Shown here piece after piece: positions 1 to 7,189 of a DNA stretch of 64,000 bases (positions within the stretch are counted from its first letter, which is position 1; each line of letters starts with the position of its first letter). The notes under the pieces were generated by a model. It did no database searches. It was not told the origin of the DNA and was given only the letters and a program-made list of their open reading frames with translations. Origin of the DNA: Thiodubiliella sp900128405 (GTDB lineage Bacteria; Pseudomonadota; Gammaproteobacteria; PS1; Pseudothioglobaceae). Position numbers and translations under genes: made by a program. The stretch covers positions 1,240,001-1,304,000 of the forward strand of contig OY821614.1 of the NCBI GenBank assembly GCA_963682085.1, read 5' to 3'.

Positions 1-364
1 GCACACCTAACTTTTGAAAATCATCCGCCCACATTTCAAATTTTGATTGCAAATTTTCATCTTTCGAAGTCGTGTCTGGTTTTTTCGTATTAGCAAAAGC
101 AATGACCGCCGCCACAACATGCTTGCAATTATAGCCAACAGGGCAATCACATTTTCCAGCAATAATAGTGTATTGATTATGATGAATAGTGGTAGTTTGC
201 GTGTATAAACTATTGCCATACACTTGAGAATTTAGGACGATAGAGCCAGAATCTTTACGCTTAATTTCTAAACTTTCAAGTGCATCATGGCGATAGCATT
301 GAAATCCCCTATCAAAAGCGCCATTATCACCAATAGCCTGTTTAATTTGCTCTAAATTTAACAT
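1..364 (-). CDS. SWIM zinc-finger protein, N-terminal part (runs off the window)
   Basis: The minus strand reads open from an ATG at 362-364 to the left edge, giving the first 121 residues. About 80 residues in is a CDCPVGYNCKH motif, the CxC-xn-CxH zinc ligand pattern of SWIM domains. In bacteria such N-terminal SWIM domains usually head SNF2-family helicases or stand-alone SWIM proteins; the missing C-terminus would decide. The start codon overlaps the end of rlmD by 7 bases, so the two are probably co-transcribed and translationally coupled. The SWIM identification is firm; the helicase part is inference. Confidence 0.72.
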   Translation of the reverse strand, partial: MLNLEQIKQAIGDNGAFDRGFQCYRHDALESLEIKRKDSGSIVLNSQVYGNSLYTQTTTIHHNQYTIIAGKCDCPVGYNCKHVVAAVIAFANTKKPDTTSKDENLQSKFEMWADDFQKLGV

Positions 365-1677
365 TTAATAAATAACGCAATAGATTCAATATGTGCAGTT
401 TGCGGAAACATATCCATCACTCCTGCAGTTTCTAATTTATACCCAATTTCAATTAATTTTTCAGTATCCCTCGCCAATGTAGCAGGATTACACGACACAT
501 AAACCAAGCGTTCAACGCCTAATTTTGGTAATAATTCAATGATTTCAATAGCACCCGAACGGGCTGGATCAATCAACGCTTTGTTATAAGTTTTACCTCG
601 AAACCACTCAAAACCTGCCACCTCTTTAAACAAATCTGCCTTATAAAAATCCACATTTTGAATGCCATTTTGCACCGCATTTGCCTTAGCACGCTCAATC
701 AGCCCCGAATCCCCCTCAACACCCACTACATACTGCACATATCTAGCAATCGGCAGCGTAAAATTACCCAAACCGCAAAACAAATCAATCACTTTATCGC
801 TCTTATCAAGTGCCAGCAAGTCAAGCGCCAATGACACCATTTTTTGATTCAATTTAAAATTCACCTGTGTAAAATCAGTCGGTAAAAATGCCATTTCAAT
901 ATTATGATTAGGATGAGAATAAGTTAAAACAACCGACTCTCCCAACGGCTTAACCGTCTCTTCCCCACCACTCTGAGTATAAAACGAAACCCCCAACTTA
1001 TTAGCACAATCTAACAATATCTGCTCATCCTCCGCACTAAACGGCTCAAGATGTCGCAAAATTAACACGGTATTATTCTCAGCAATTGCCACCTCAATTT
1101 GCGGCACTTGCGATTTAATAGAAAGCCGCTCAATACACTCACCCAAATCCCTCAAATGCTCACCAATGGAAGCATGCAACACCTCACACCTATCCATATT
1201 AGCAATCCAACCCGATTTTTTCTCCCTAAAGCCAACCAAAACCTTGTCCTTTTTCGCCACCCAACGCACCCCCAATCGTGCCTTACGCCGATAACCCCAC
1301 GCCTGCACCTGCAAAGGCTCAAGCCAATTTTTCGGCTCAATTTTAGCCTGCTGTTTAAACGCATCTTTCAGCCACTCCCCCTTAGCCTCAATCTGATCCT
1401 CACTAGACAAATGCTGAAACGAACACCCACCACAAACACCAAACACCTCACATTTAGGCACAATTCGATTTGCCGCAGGTTTTAACACCTCCACCACAGC
1501 CGCCTCTTCAAATTTAGCACGAGAAAAAACACGCTCAGCCACCACTTTTTCACCCGGCAACGCCCCACTCACAAAAATCACTTTTTCATCTAAATGTGCA
1601 ATGCCCCGCCCTTCATGTGAAAGCGATTCAATTTCTAATTCATAAATTTTTGGTTTTGGCTTTCTTCTTCTGCCCAT
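358..1677 (-). CDS. rlmD: 23S rRNA (uracil-1939-C5)-methyltransferase RlmD
   Basis: A 439-residue SAM-dependent RNA methyltransferase of the RumA/TrmA family; E. coli RlmD has 433 residues. In order: an N-terminal TRAM RNA-binding domain (about 10-60); the 4Fe-4S cysteine cluster CEVFGVCGGC with a fourth Cys further on (NMDRC); the SAM-binding DLFCGLGNFT motif; and near the C-terminus the catalytic-cysteine motif VSCNPATLARD. It methylates U1939 of 23S rRNA. I chose the ATG at 1675-1677 because a GGGGG tract lies 7 bases upstream as a ribosome binding site. A TTG start five codons earlier is also open. The paralogue RlmC is less likely because the TRAM domain is present. Confidence 0.93.
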   Translation of the reverse strand: MGRRRKPKPKIYELEIESLSHEGRGIAHLDEKVIFVSGALPGEKVVAERVFSRAKFEEAAVVEVLKPAANRIVPKCEVFGVCGGCSFQHLSSEDQIEAKGEWLKDAFKQQAKIEPKNWLEPLQVQAWGYRRKARLGVRWVAKKDKVLVGFREKKSGWIANMDRCEVLHASIGEHLRDLGECIERLSIKSQVPQIEVAIAENNTVLILRHLEPFSAEDEQILLDCANKLGVSFYTQSGGEETVKPLGESVVLTYSHPNHNIEMAFLPTDFTQVNFKLNQKMVSLALDLLALDKSDKVIDLFCGLGNFTLPIARYVQYVVGVEGDSGLIERAKANAVQNGIQNVDFYKADLFKEVAGFEWFRGKTYNKALIDPARSGAIEIIELLPKLGVERLVYVSCNPATLARDTEKLIEIGYKLETAGVMDMFPQTAHIESIALFIKC

Positions 1678-1846
1678 TTTATAAACCCCCAAGAATAATT
1701 AAGTTCCACACTAGAAATATTGCCTCAAATAAGTGTTTGAAATCGCTTGCATAATAGGCTATCCATTTTACTCAAAATGTCTTATTTTATCCTAAAAAAT
1801 ACACCACTTCCCATCGCCTAAATTACCAAGCCCTTAAAGGCTTTTT

Positions 1847-2003
1847 GAGACCTTTGCATAAATATAGAGGATTAGCAGAATTCAATTTTTGTCAGATTGG
1901 TATTTTTTTTAAACTCTAGCAAGGCTAAGACTGGGTTTAAAAAACTTACCAAGTTAGTAAAAAGTGGATTTTTGATGATTATTCATATTTATGCAAAGGT
2001 CTC
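1847..2003. mobile_element. MITE-like element, complete copy
   Basis: A 157-bp AT-rich element bounded by perfect 18-bp terminal inverted repeats (gagacctttgcataaata and its complement). It has no coding capacity. The interior includes a stretch ending in aaaaaacttaccaag and an aaaaagtggatttt block that recur in degenerate copies elsewhere in the window (near 7076, 24350, 51376 and 60650), and its ends recur alone at 23547 and 47891. No clear target-site duplication is visible. The ends resemble those of IS5-group transposons, so it is probably a non-autonomous derivative mobilised by a transposase elsewhere in the genome; that link is inference. Confidence 0.75.
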
Positions 2004-2021
2004 AATTTATTGGATTTCGTT

Positions 2022-2055
2022 AAGAGAAAAAGGGCACACCCTCCCTTTATCTCTT
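2022..2055 (-). terminator. Probable terminator of glcF
   Basis: A 13-base inverted repeat (aagagaaaaaggg / ccctttatctctt, one mismatch) lies just downstream of the glcF stop codon. On the minus strand the second arm contains a T-rich run. It is consistent with intrinsic termination of glcF, though the T-tract falls within the stem rather than after it. Confidence 0.45.
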
Positions 2056-2064
2056 TGATTATAA

Positions 2065-3192
2065 TCAAACATCCAGCAATTCCACCCAATGTTTAACAGG
2101 TATTTTGGTGCCTTGTTGCAAGTGCATTAAACAACCTATATTTGCGGTAACAATCATTTCTGGGTTATTTGCCGTTAGATTTTTAAGTTTGTTAATTTTC
2201 AGTTGCTTTGAGAGTTTTGGCTGAAAAATTGAATAAGTACCTGCAGAACCACAGCACAAATGTGAATCAACAACAGGCATTTGCCGATAGCCCAGCGAAT
2301 TTAAAATAGAATCAACCAATCCCCCTAATTTCTGACCGTGTTGCAAGGTGCAAGGTTCGTGATAAGAAATGTTAACTTGCTTTAAATGAAGCTGACTTAA
2401 ATCTTTATCCGCCAAAAACTCAGCAATATCTTTGGTTTTATTTGCAATGCTTTGTGCTTTTTGATAATAAGGATCCGACTCATCAAACAAGGATGGGTAA
2501 TCTTTAACCATCAACCCACACCCACTAGCACTGGAAATAATAACCGCCGCCTCAACTTGAAGCCAAGCATCAATATTACACTTGATTTTAATTAACGCAT
2601 CACGACCAGCACTTAAATGCTGGTCAATCGCCCCACAACATTGTTTTTGTGGCGTTTCTGTCGTTTCATAGCCAAGTTTCGCCAAAATATTTTTAATACT
2701 ATGGTTAATATTAGGTGCAAGCACACCCTGCACACAACCCCCTAATAACAAAACCTTACCCGTTTTTACCAAAGGCTCAATAGTAGCCTCCCCACTCACC
2801 CCAGAATGCCTCAACACACGCCCTACCAGATTAAACAAAATAGGCGTAGTCAAGAACTGACGCACAGAATACCGATACACCCTCTGCCAAAACGGGCGTT
2901 TTCGCTCCACAAACTCACGCCCAATATCCACCAACTGACCATACTCCACCCCCGATGGACAAGTCGTTTCACACGACCTACAAGTTAAACATCGGTCCAA
3001 ATGTTTGATACTCTGCCGAGAAAAATGACGCTTTTCCAAAGCCGATTTAATCAAATAAATACGCCCCCTCGGCGAATCCAACTCATTCCCCAATAATTGA
3101 TAAGTCGGACAAGTCGCCAAACAAAATCCACAATGCACACACTTGCGAATAATATCATCAGCCTTTAAATTTTGTATATCAATCGTTTGCAT
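2065..3192 (-). CDS. glcF: Glycolate oxidase iron-sulfur subunit GlcF
   Basis: A 375-residue iron-sulfur subunit of glycolate oxidase, which oxidises glycolate to glyoxylate and passes electrons to the membrane quinone pool. Two N-terminal 4Fe-4S motifs are visible (CVHCGFCLATCP and CLTCRSCETTCP), followed by two CCG domains (GGCVQG...CCGAID and EPCTLQH...CCGSAGTYS). E. coli GlcF has 407 residues. It belongs with glcD and glcE, but here it lies 13.8 kb from glcE with accessory DNA between them. No convincing Shine-Dalgarno is seen upstream of its ATG. That is what one would expect if the insertion removed its normal upstream partner, so its expression may now depend on a new promoter. Confidence 0.92.
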   Translation of the reverse strand: MQTIDIQNLKADDIIRKCVHCGFCLATCPTYQLLGNELDSPRGRIYLIKSALEKRHFSRQSIKHLDRCLTCRSCETTCPSGVEYGQLVDIGREFVERKRPFWQRVYRYSVRQFLTTPILFNLVGRVLRHSGVSGEATIEPLVKTGKVLLLGGCVQGVLAPNINHSIKNILAKLGYETTETPQKQCCGAIDQHLSAGRDALIKIKCNIDAWLQVEAAVIISSASGCGLMVKDYPSLFDESDPYYQKAQSIANKTKDIAEFLADKDLSQLHLKQVNISYHEPCTLQHGQKLGGLVDSILNSLGYRQMPVVDSHLCCGSAGTYSIFQPKLSKQLKINKLKNLTANNPEMIVTANIGCLMHLQQGTKIPVKHWVELLDV

Positions 3193-3295
3193 AAATTTAT
3201 TTTTTTCTATTCCCCAACTTTAAGTTTCACAAACACTTTGTTTGTTTTTGCACAAAAAAGTAAAAAAAAAGTTCCCACCCTTCCCAACACAGCCA

Positions 3296-3635
3296 AACAA
3301 GTAGGGAAGGGTTTCTAACCCTTCCTAACAACAAAACCAAGCAAGTAGAGAAGAGTTTCTAACCCTTCCTAACAACAAAACCAAGCAAGTAGGGAAGGGT
3401 TTGTAACCCTTCCTAACAGTGCAATCAAAAGCAATAAAGGCTTTATAACCCCACATCTTAAAAAGAACAAATTACCATCAAAAAGTGGAATGGTTACAAA
3501 CCATTCCCTACCTGTTTTGTGAAAAAGAGGAACGGTTACAAACCGATCCCTACCTGTGTTTTGTGAAAAAATGAACGGTTACAAACCGTTCCCTACCTAT
3601 GTTTTTTAAAAAAAAGAACGGTTACAAACCATTCC
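3296..3635. repeat. REP palindrome cluster left of the RAYT gene
   Basis: About seven imperfect palindromes of the type gtagggaagggtttgtaacc...ccttcc or ggaacggttacaaaccgttcc are separated by AT-rich spacers of 15-60 bases. The first three form a direct tandem (starting near 3299, 3338 and 3389) with acaaaaccaagca linkers. The last four (about 3488-3625) are in the other orientation and end 10-20 bases from the RAYT stop codon. The flanking of a RAYT gene by such palindromes identifies them as REP elements. There is no gene from 3193 to 3643. Confidence 0.85.
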
Positions 3636-3643
3636 CCACAACC

Positions 3644-4144
3644 TCACACCAAATTTATCGGATTGTTTTTATCTAAATGCCATTTTAAGGGGTTATCAAC
3701 AATATAAGACCTAATATTATCCAATTCCTTTTGATCTCTAATCACTCTATCATAAAAAGATTTCTGCCACCTAAACTTTACCAATGCATCCTCCTCATTA
3801 ATTCTTTTGGACGAAAAAGTTTTAAAACCACGCATTATCTCCGACAACCCATGACTCGTAGGGAATGGTTTATAACCATTCTCTTCCCGCTCATTATCAA
3901 TAATCACAATCCCATGAAAATGATTAGGCATCACCACATATTCATCTAATATACAATTTTGATAATGACTTGACAAATCTAACCAACATTTTTCAACAAT
4001 TTCACCAAAATTATTAATTGTCATTATTTCATTAGAAACTTGTCCGAAATATTCACGCATATTGTGAGTGCAAGTTGTAATGTAATAATAATTATTTTGT
4101 GAATAATCGTAATTTTTAAGTCTGTTGGCTTTTCTTTGTTTCAT
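3644..4144 (-). CDS. REP-associated tyrosine transposase (RAYT, IS200/Y1 family)
   Basis: A 166-residue single-strand DNA transposase of the TnpA_REP family. It has the N-terminal YYYITTCTHN strand and the HUH-type motif MPNHFHGIVII that holds the metal-binding histidines; the catalytic tyrosine probably lies near the C-terminal NIRSYIVDNPLKWH. Family members nick and move REP palindromes. Here REP clusters lie on both sides (3296-3635 and 4184-4392), so this enzyme probably acts on them. Oddly, one REP palindrome (3858-3881) lies inside the coding sequence and is translated as NGYKPFP without breaking the frame. The gene looks intact. Confidence 0.9.
   Translation of the reverse strand: MKQRKANRLKNYDYSQNNYYYITTCTHNMREYFGQVSNEIMTINNFGEIVEKCWLDLSSHYQNCILDEYVVMPNHFHGIVIIDNEREENGYKPFPTSHGLSEIMRGFKTFSSKRINEEDALVKFRWQKSFYDRVIRDQKELDNIRSYIVDNPLKWHLDKNNPINLV
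3858..3881. repeat. REP palindrome inside the RAYT coding sequence
   Basis: gtagggaatggtttataacc followed by attc is a member of the same palindrome family as the flanking clusters, but it lies within the transposase gene. In the gene's frame it reads as ...ENGYKPFPTSHG. The peptide GYKPFPT also appears in spurious translations of the REP array at 7.2-8.6 kb, which confirms the shared origin. Confidence 0.85.
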
Positions 4145-4183
4145 GTTTTTAAGAGGTGATTGCTTTTGTTATTTATGTCTGAA

Positions 4184-4392
4184 AAAGGAACGGTTACAAA
4201 CCGCTCCCTACTTGATTATGTTTTAAAGAAGGAACGGTTACAAACCGTTCCCTACTTATATTTTAAAGAAGGAACGGTTACAAACCGCTCCCTACCTGAT
4301 TATGTTTTAAAAAAAGGAATGGTTATAAACTGCCCCATACCTGCTTATGTTTTAAAAAAAAGAACGGTTACAAACCGTTCCCTACAGCCTTA
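4184..4392. repeat. REP palindrome cluster upstream of the RAYT gene
   Basis: Five direct copies of ggaacggttacaaaccgttcc followed by ctac, at near-regular 40-45 base spacing, joined by near-identical linkers of the type ctgattatgttttaaaaaa. All are in the same orientation as the four copies next to the RAYT stop codon. They start about 40 bases upstream of the RAYT start codon. Confidence 0.88.
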
Positions 4393-4547
4393 TGTTTAAC
4401 TTGTTAAATTGTTTTTATCTAAAAAATTATTAAACAACATAAAACCCAATAATTATGTCATTCTTTTTAACCTAAAATCACTCTATTATAAAAATATTCT
4501 AACCACTTAAATTTTATAAACCCATCCTTTCTATTAATGCACACACC

Positions 4548-4572
4548 GTAGGGAACGGTTTATAACCGTTCC
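4548..4572. repeat. Solitary REP palindrome in a 290-base gene-free gap
   Basis: gtagggaacggtttataacc followed by gttcc is a single REP copy in the orientation opposite to the cluster at 4184-4392. The rest of 4393-4684 holds an AT-rich stretch resembling decayed 3' RAYT sequence (ttgtttttatctaaaaaatt and later tattataaaaatattctaac), suggesting an old broken RAYT copy. I see no intact gene here. Confidence 0.7.
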
Positions 4573-4684
4573 TTCCCCATCCTACCCCAAAAGAAAAAAT
4601 TGAATCTTGCCAATCACCCATTTACACCACAAAAACCCCACCAACCTAGCAACCAAACAACTTAACCACACTAATTATTGCACT

Positions 4685-6721
4685 TTATACATCAAAAGGC
4701 AAGTCATCTAATGCCTGATTCAATTCAAAATTATCAATCTCTTGTGCAATTTTTTTGGCAGATTGTAAATACACTAATCCCTGTTGTTTTTTACCTGTTT
4801 TATAATAAGTTAAACCTATATTAAACAGTGTACTACTCTCCCCTGCTTTGTCGCCAATCTCTTGGCGGATTGCTAACGAGTTGGTGAGGTGGGTTAGTGC
4901 AGTTGTGTAATCGCCTTGTGCATCGTAAATCTGAGAAATATTATTTAAAGTTGTGCCTTCCCCTGCTTTGTCACCAATCTCTTGGTAGATTGCTAACGAG
5001 TTGGTGAGGTAGGTTAGTGCAGTTGTGTAGTCGCCTTGTGCATCGTAAATCTGAGAAATATTATTTAAAGTTGTGCCTTCCCCTGCTTTGTCGCCAATCT
5101 CTTGGTAGATTGCTAACGAGTTGGTGAGGTAGGTTAGTGCAGTTGTGTAGTCGCCTTGTGCATGGTAAATCTGAGAAATATTATTTAAAGTTGTGCCTTC
5201 CCCTGCTTTGTCGCCAATCTCTTGGCTGATTGCTAACGAGTTGGTGAGGTAGGTTAGTGCGATTGTGTAGTCGCCTTGTGCTTGGTAAATCGTAGCAATA
5301 TTATTTAAAGTTGTGCCTTCCTCTGCTTTGTCGCCAATCTCTTGATGGATCGCTAACGAGTTAGTGAGGTAGGTTAGTGCGGTTGTGTAGTCGCCTTGTG
5401 CATAGTAAATCTGAGAAATATTATTTAAAGTTGTGCCTTCCCCTGCTTTGTCGCCAATCTTTTGGCTGATTGCTAACGATGTTTTAAGATAAGGCAATGC
5501 TTTTGAATATTGTGCGGTGTAAAGATACAACAGCCCTAAAAAAGCGCTGAAATAACCTTTTTTGTCATCAAAATTTTTCTGCCTATGCAATAACAATGCC
5601 TCCAAAACCAGTTTTTTCGATGCTTCTAACGACCTATGATCTTCAAATTTATCAATGATTTCTTGGATAAATTGTTGTGACTTTTGACCGTTCAATTGAA
5701 TGCCATACACTTGTCGCACTGCGCGTGCCAAAATATCGTGCAATAAGTAGTTTTTCCGTTGATTTGTCAAAATACTTTTGTTTAATAATGATTTCTTGAC
5801 CAATGAATTTAAAATAACTGCATTGTCTAAATTCAGCCAATCCTGCAAAGCATCTGTTTCAAAGGCAAAAACAGGTAGGCAGCTAAGTGATTGCAACAAT
5901 AATGCTTCTTCTTTTGATAACTTCATCAAAGGAATAAGTTTGCCAATATGTTGAATTAATTTTTCCGATTCTTCTGCGGCAAACCCTCTGCCTGCTTTTA
6001 TTTCTACTAATGAATCAAAATCACTGTTCTCTAATTCATACCACATTTCTGCTGGTGAATAATCTGACAGGAGTGCAATCTTTGCCACTAATTCTAATAC
6101 TAAAGTATGGTTACCACAATAGTTTACAATATGAGTAACTGCCTGCTTCTCAGCACGAGTAAGTGTGCTAATTTTTGCGTCTAATGTCGCCTTGTCTGTT
6201 ACTTCCTCATTGCTATAATAACAATACAAACTCAAGCAATCTGGTTTGCTTAAAAAATCCAGTTCTATGACATCATCAAAATCAATATCTTGATAGCGAG
6301 AATTAATAATACAAGGAAATTTAATACCTTGCAATCCGCTTGCTATAGACCACTCTCCACTATCTTCTAACAAATTATCAATAATAATAACGCCTTTGCC
6401 CATTGTGTTATTTACAATTCCTACAAATGTTGCAACAGGATCTTCTATATCTTCTCTTCCAAAATGACTGCTTAAAATATTTACTAATTTGCTGTTTAAT
6501 CCTTGCGAAGCGTCAAGCCAAATAACATTGGGAAAGTCGTCTTTGTCATACAAATTATAAGCCAATTGTCGGCATAAAGTAGTTTTACCAACGCCACCAA
6601 AACTTTTAACCAAACAGGTGGTTTGTCCATCTTGTTTTTGTATTTTTTCAGTTAATCTTTTAAGTAAATCATCTCGCCCTATTACCAGATTGCTAAAGCC
6701 GTCAGGTAATAGGGTTAGGAC
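4685..6721 (-). CDS. STAND NTPase with TPR repeats: NB-ARC/TPR part, read in the -1 frame
   Basis: This frame continues the 102-codon frame at 6715-7023 after a predicted -1 frameshift at 6721-6727, giving a 779-residue protein (101 + 678). In fused numbering: the NB-ARC entry motif VIGRDDLL at 114-121, Walker A GGVGKTT at 143-149, a Walker B of the IIIDN type, a helical/winged region, then TPR-like repeats from about 524 to the end. Five 40-residue repeats are nearly identical. Without the frameshift, the only start is a TTG at 6611-6613, which would begin one residue after the NB-ARC entry helix and lose GRDDLL. There is no ATG in the frame upstream, which argues that the frame is entered by frameshifting. 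STAND NTPases with repeat sensors commonly act as antiphage sensors, and the neighbours here are defence genes; the function is inferred. Confidence 0.82.
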   Translation of the reverse strand, partial: VLTLLPDGFSNLVIGRDDLLKRLTEKIQKQDGQTTCLVKSFGGVGKTTLCRQLAYNLYDKDDFPNVIWLDASQGLNSKLVNILSSHFGREDIEDPVATFVGIVNNTMGKGVIIIDNLLEDSGEWSIASGLQGIKFPCIINSRYQDIDFDDVIELDFLSKPDCLSLYCYYSNEEVTDKATLDAKISTLTRAEKQAVTHIVNYCGNHTLVLELVAKIALLSDYSPAEMWYELENSDFDSLVEIKAGRGFAAEESEKLIQHIGKLIPLMKLSKEEALLLQSLSCLPVFAFETDALQDWLNLDNAVILNSLVKKSLLNKSILTNQRKNYLLHDILARAVRQVYGIQLNGQKSQQFIQEIIDKFEDHRSLEASKKLVLEALLLHRQKNFDDKKGYFSAFLGLLYLYTAQYSKALPYLKTSLAISQKIGDKAGEGTTLNNISQIYYAQGDYTTALTYLTNSLAIHQEIGDKAEEGTTLNNIATIYQAQGDYTIALTYLTNSLAISQEIGDKAGEGTTLNNISQIYHAQGDYTTALTYLTNSLAIYQEIGDKAGEGTTLNNISQIYDAQGDYTTALTYLTNSLAIYQEIGDKAGEGTTLNNISQIYDAQGDYTTALTHLTNSLAIRQEIGDKAGESSTLFNIGLTYYKTGKKQQGLVYLQSAKKIAQEIDNFELNQALDDLPFDV
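4856..5455 (-). repeat. Five 120-bp tandem repeats encoding TPR units
   Basis: Each 120-base unit encodes a 40-residue TPR-like repeat running GDKAGEGTTLNN to LAIYQEI. The five units differ by only a few bases, with changes clustered at positions such as YY/YQ/YH/YD and H/S/Y before QEI. The near identity at DNA level points to recent expansion or gene conversion, so copy number is likely to vary between strains. Confidence 0.9.
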
Positions 6722-6729
6722 TTTTTTTC
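6677..6729 (-). promoter_or_regulatory. Predicted programmed -1 ribosomal frameshift signal
   Basis: Reading on the minus strand, the zero frame is GAA AAA AAG TCC TAA. The heptamer A AAA AAG (6727-6721) is in the correct phase and is identical to the E. coli dnaX slippery site. After a 6-base spacer (TCCTAA, 6720-6715, containing the zero-frame stop) comes a perfect 10-bp stem, CCCTATTACC (6714-6705) pairing with GGTAATAGGG (6686-6677) around an 18-base loop. Slipping back one base gives E-K-K-V-L-T-L and enters the open NB-ARC frame. Slippery site, spacer and stem together are the standard architecture. A chance loss of one A from a run of eight is the alternative. Confidence 0.8.
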
Positions 6730-7023
6730 GGCATTATAATGATTGACAATCTTATCGCCACTTACAGCATCCCCAGAAATTTTGTTATTTTGAAAAATAT
6801 GGCTATTATTAAATTGTTGTTCAATAGCTGTTTTTCCCAGCCCTTCTAACTCTAATTTTTTGATTTTTTCCACTGCCAATAAAAATTCTTCACTTTTCAA
6901 AGCATCTGCTGGAACTTTATCTTTTAAATAGTTTTTAAAACTCTCAACACTAAGGCTTGATTTCGCTTTTAGTAAATCATAAGTTGCCCCAGCCAATAAT
7001 GATATTGTTATCGCTTCAATCAT
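6715..7023 (-). CDS. N-terminal domain of the STAND NTPase (zero-frame product, 102 aa)
   Basis: A 102-residue frame with a strong AAGGAGAG ribosome binding site 5 bases before its ATG. It begins with a short hydrophobic helix (MIEAITISLLAGATYDLL), continues as a charged helical segment and ends in ISGDAVSGDKI-VNHYNAEKKS. Glycine-rich xSGDxVxGDKI stretches are commonly found just before the NTPase domain in bacterial STAND proteins, which supports reading this as the N-terminus of the protein encoded downstream. Normal termination gives a free 102-residue protein; -1 frameshifting at codons 100-101 gives the 779-residue fusion. Both forms may be made. The N-terminal domain's own function is unknown. 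Confidence 0.78.
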   Translation of the reverse strand: MIEAITISLLAGATYDLLKAKSSLSVESFKNYLKDKVPADALKSEEFLLAVEKIKKLELEGLGKTAIEQQFNNSHIFQNNKISGDAVSGDKIVNHYNAEKKS

Positions 7024-7075
7024 CGTCTCTCCTTTTATTAAAAAAAATGAGGCTTTTAAAATATATGTCCTCCCT

Positions 7076-7110
7076 TATCGATAAATATGGATGGTTAACA
7101 AAATTCAATT
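7076..7110. mobile_element. Partial MITE end
   Basis: The stretch tatcgataaatatggatggt followed by taacaaaattcaatt matches one end of the MITE family (compare 24350 and 51376). Only this half is recognisable, and it lies in the leader region of the STAND gene. Confidence 0.45.
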
Positions 7111-7159
7111 CTCACCCTTGCCTATTTTCTTGTTTATAACGCCATTTTTCGAATGAATA

Positions 7160-7188
7160 ATTATACTATTATCAATCTTCCCACAAGC
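7160..7188 (-). promoter_or_regulatory. Possible promoter of the STAND NTPase gene
   Basis: A perfect TATAAT on the minus strand (7165-7160) lies about 137 bases before the ATG at 7023. The matching -35 region (GCTTGT near 7188-7183 at 17-base spacing) is poor. It is the best candidate in this intergenic stretch, but it rests mainly on the -10 hexamer. Confidence 0.3.
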
Positions 7189-7189
7189 A

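Noticed and set aside
3296..4392. CRISPR-like regular palindromic repeats
   Set aside because: The repeats are imperfect, in both orientations, with near-identical AT-rich linkers instead of unique spacers, and there are no cas genes. A RAYT gene between them identifies them as REPs.
4160..4399. 79-codon plus-strand frame over the REP cluster
   Set aside because: It consists of repeated translations of the REP unit and linker (KKGTVTNRSLxDYV) and has no family similarity.
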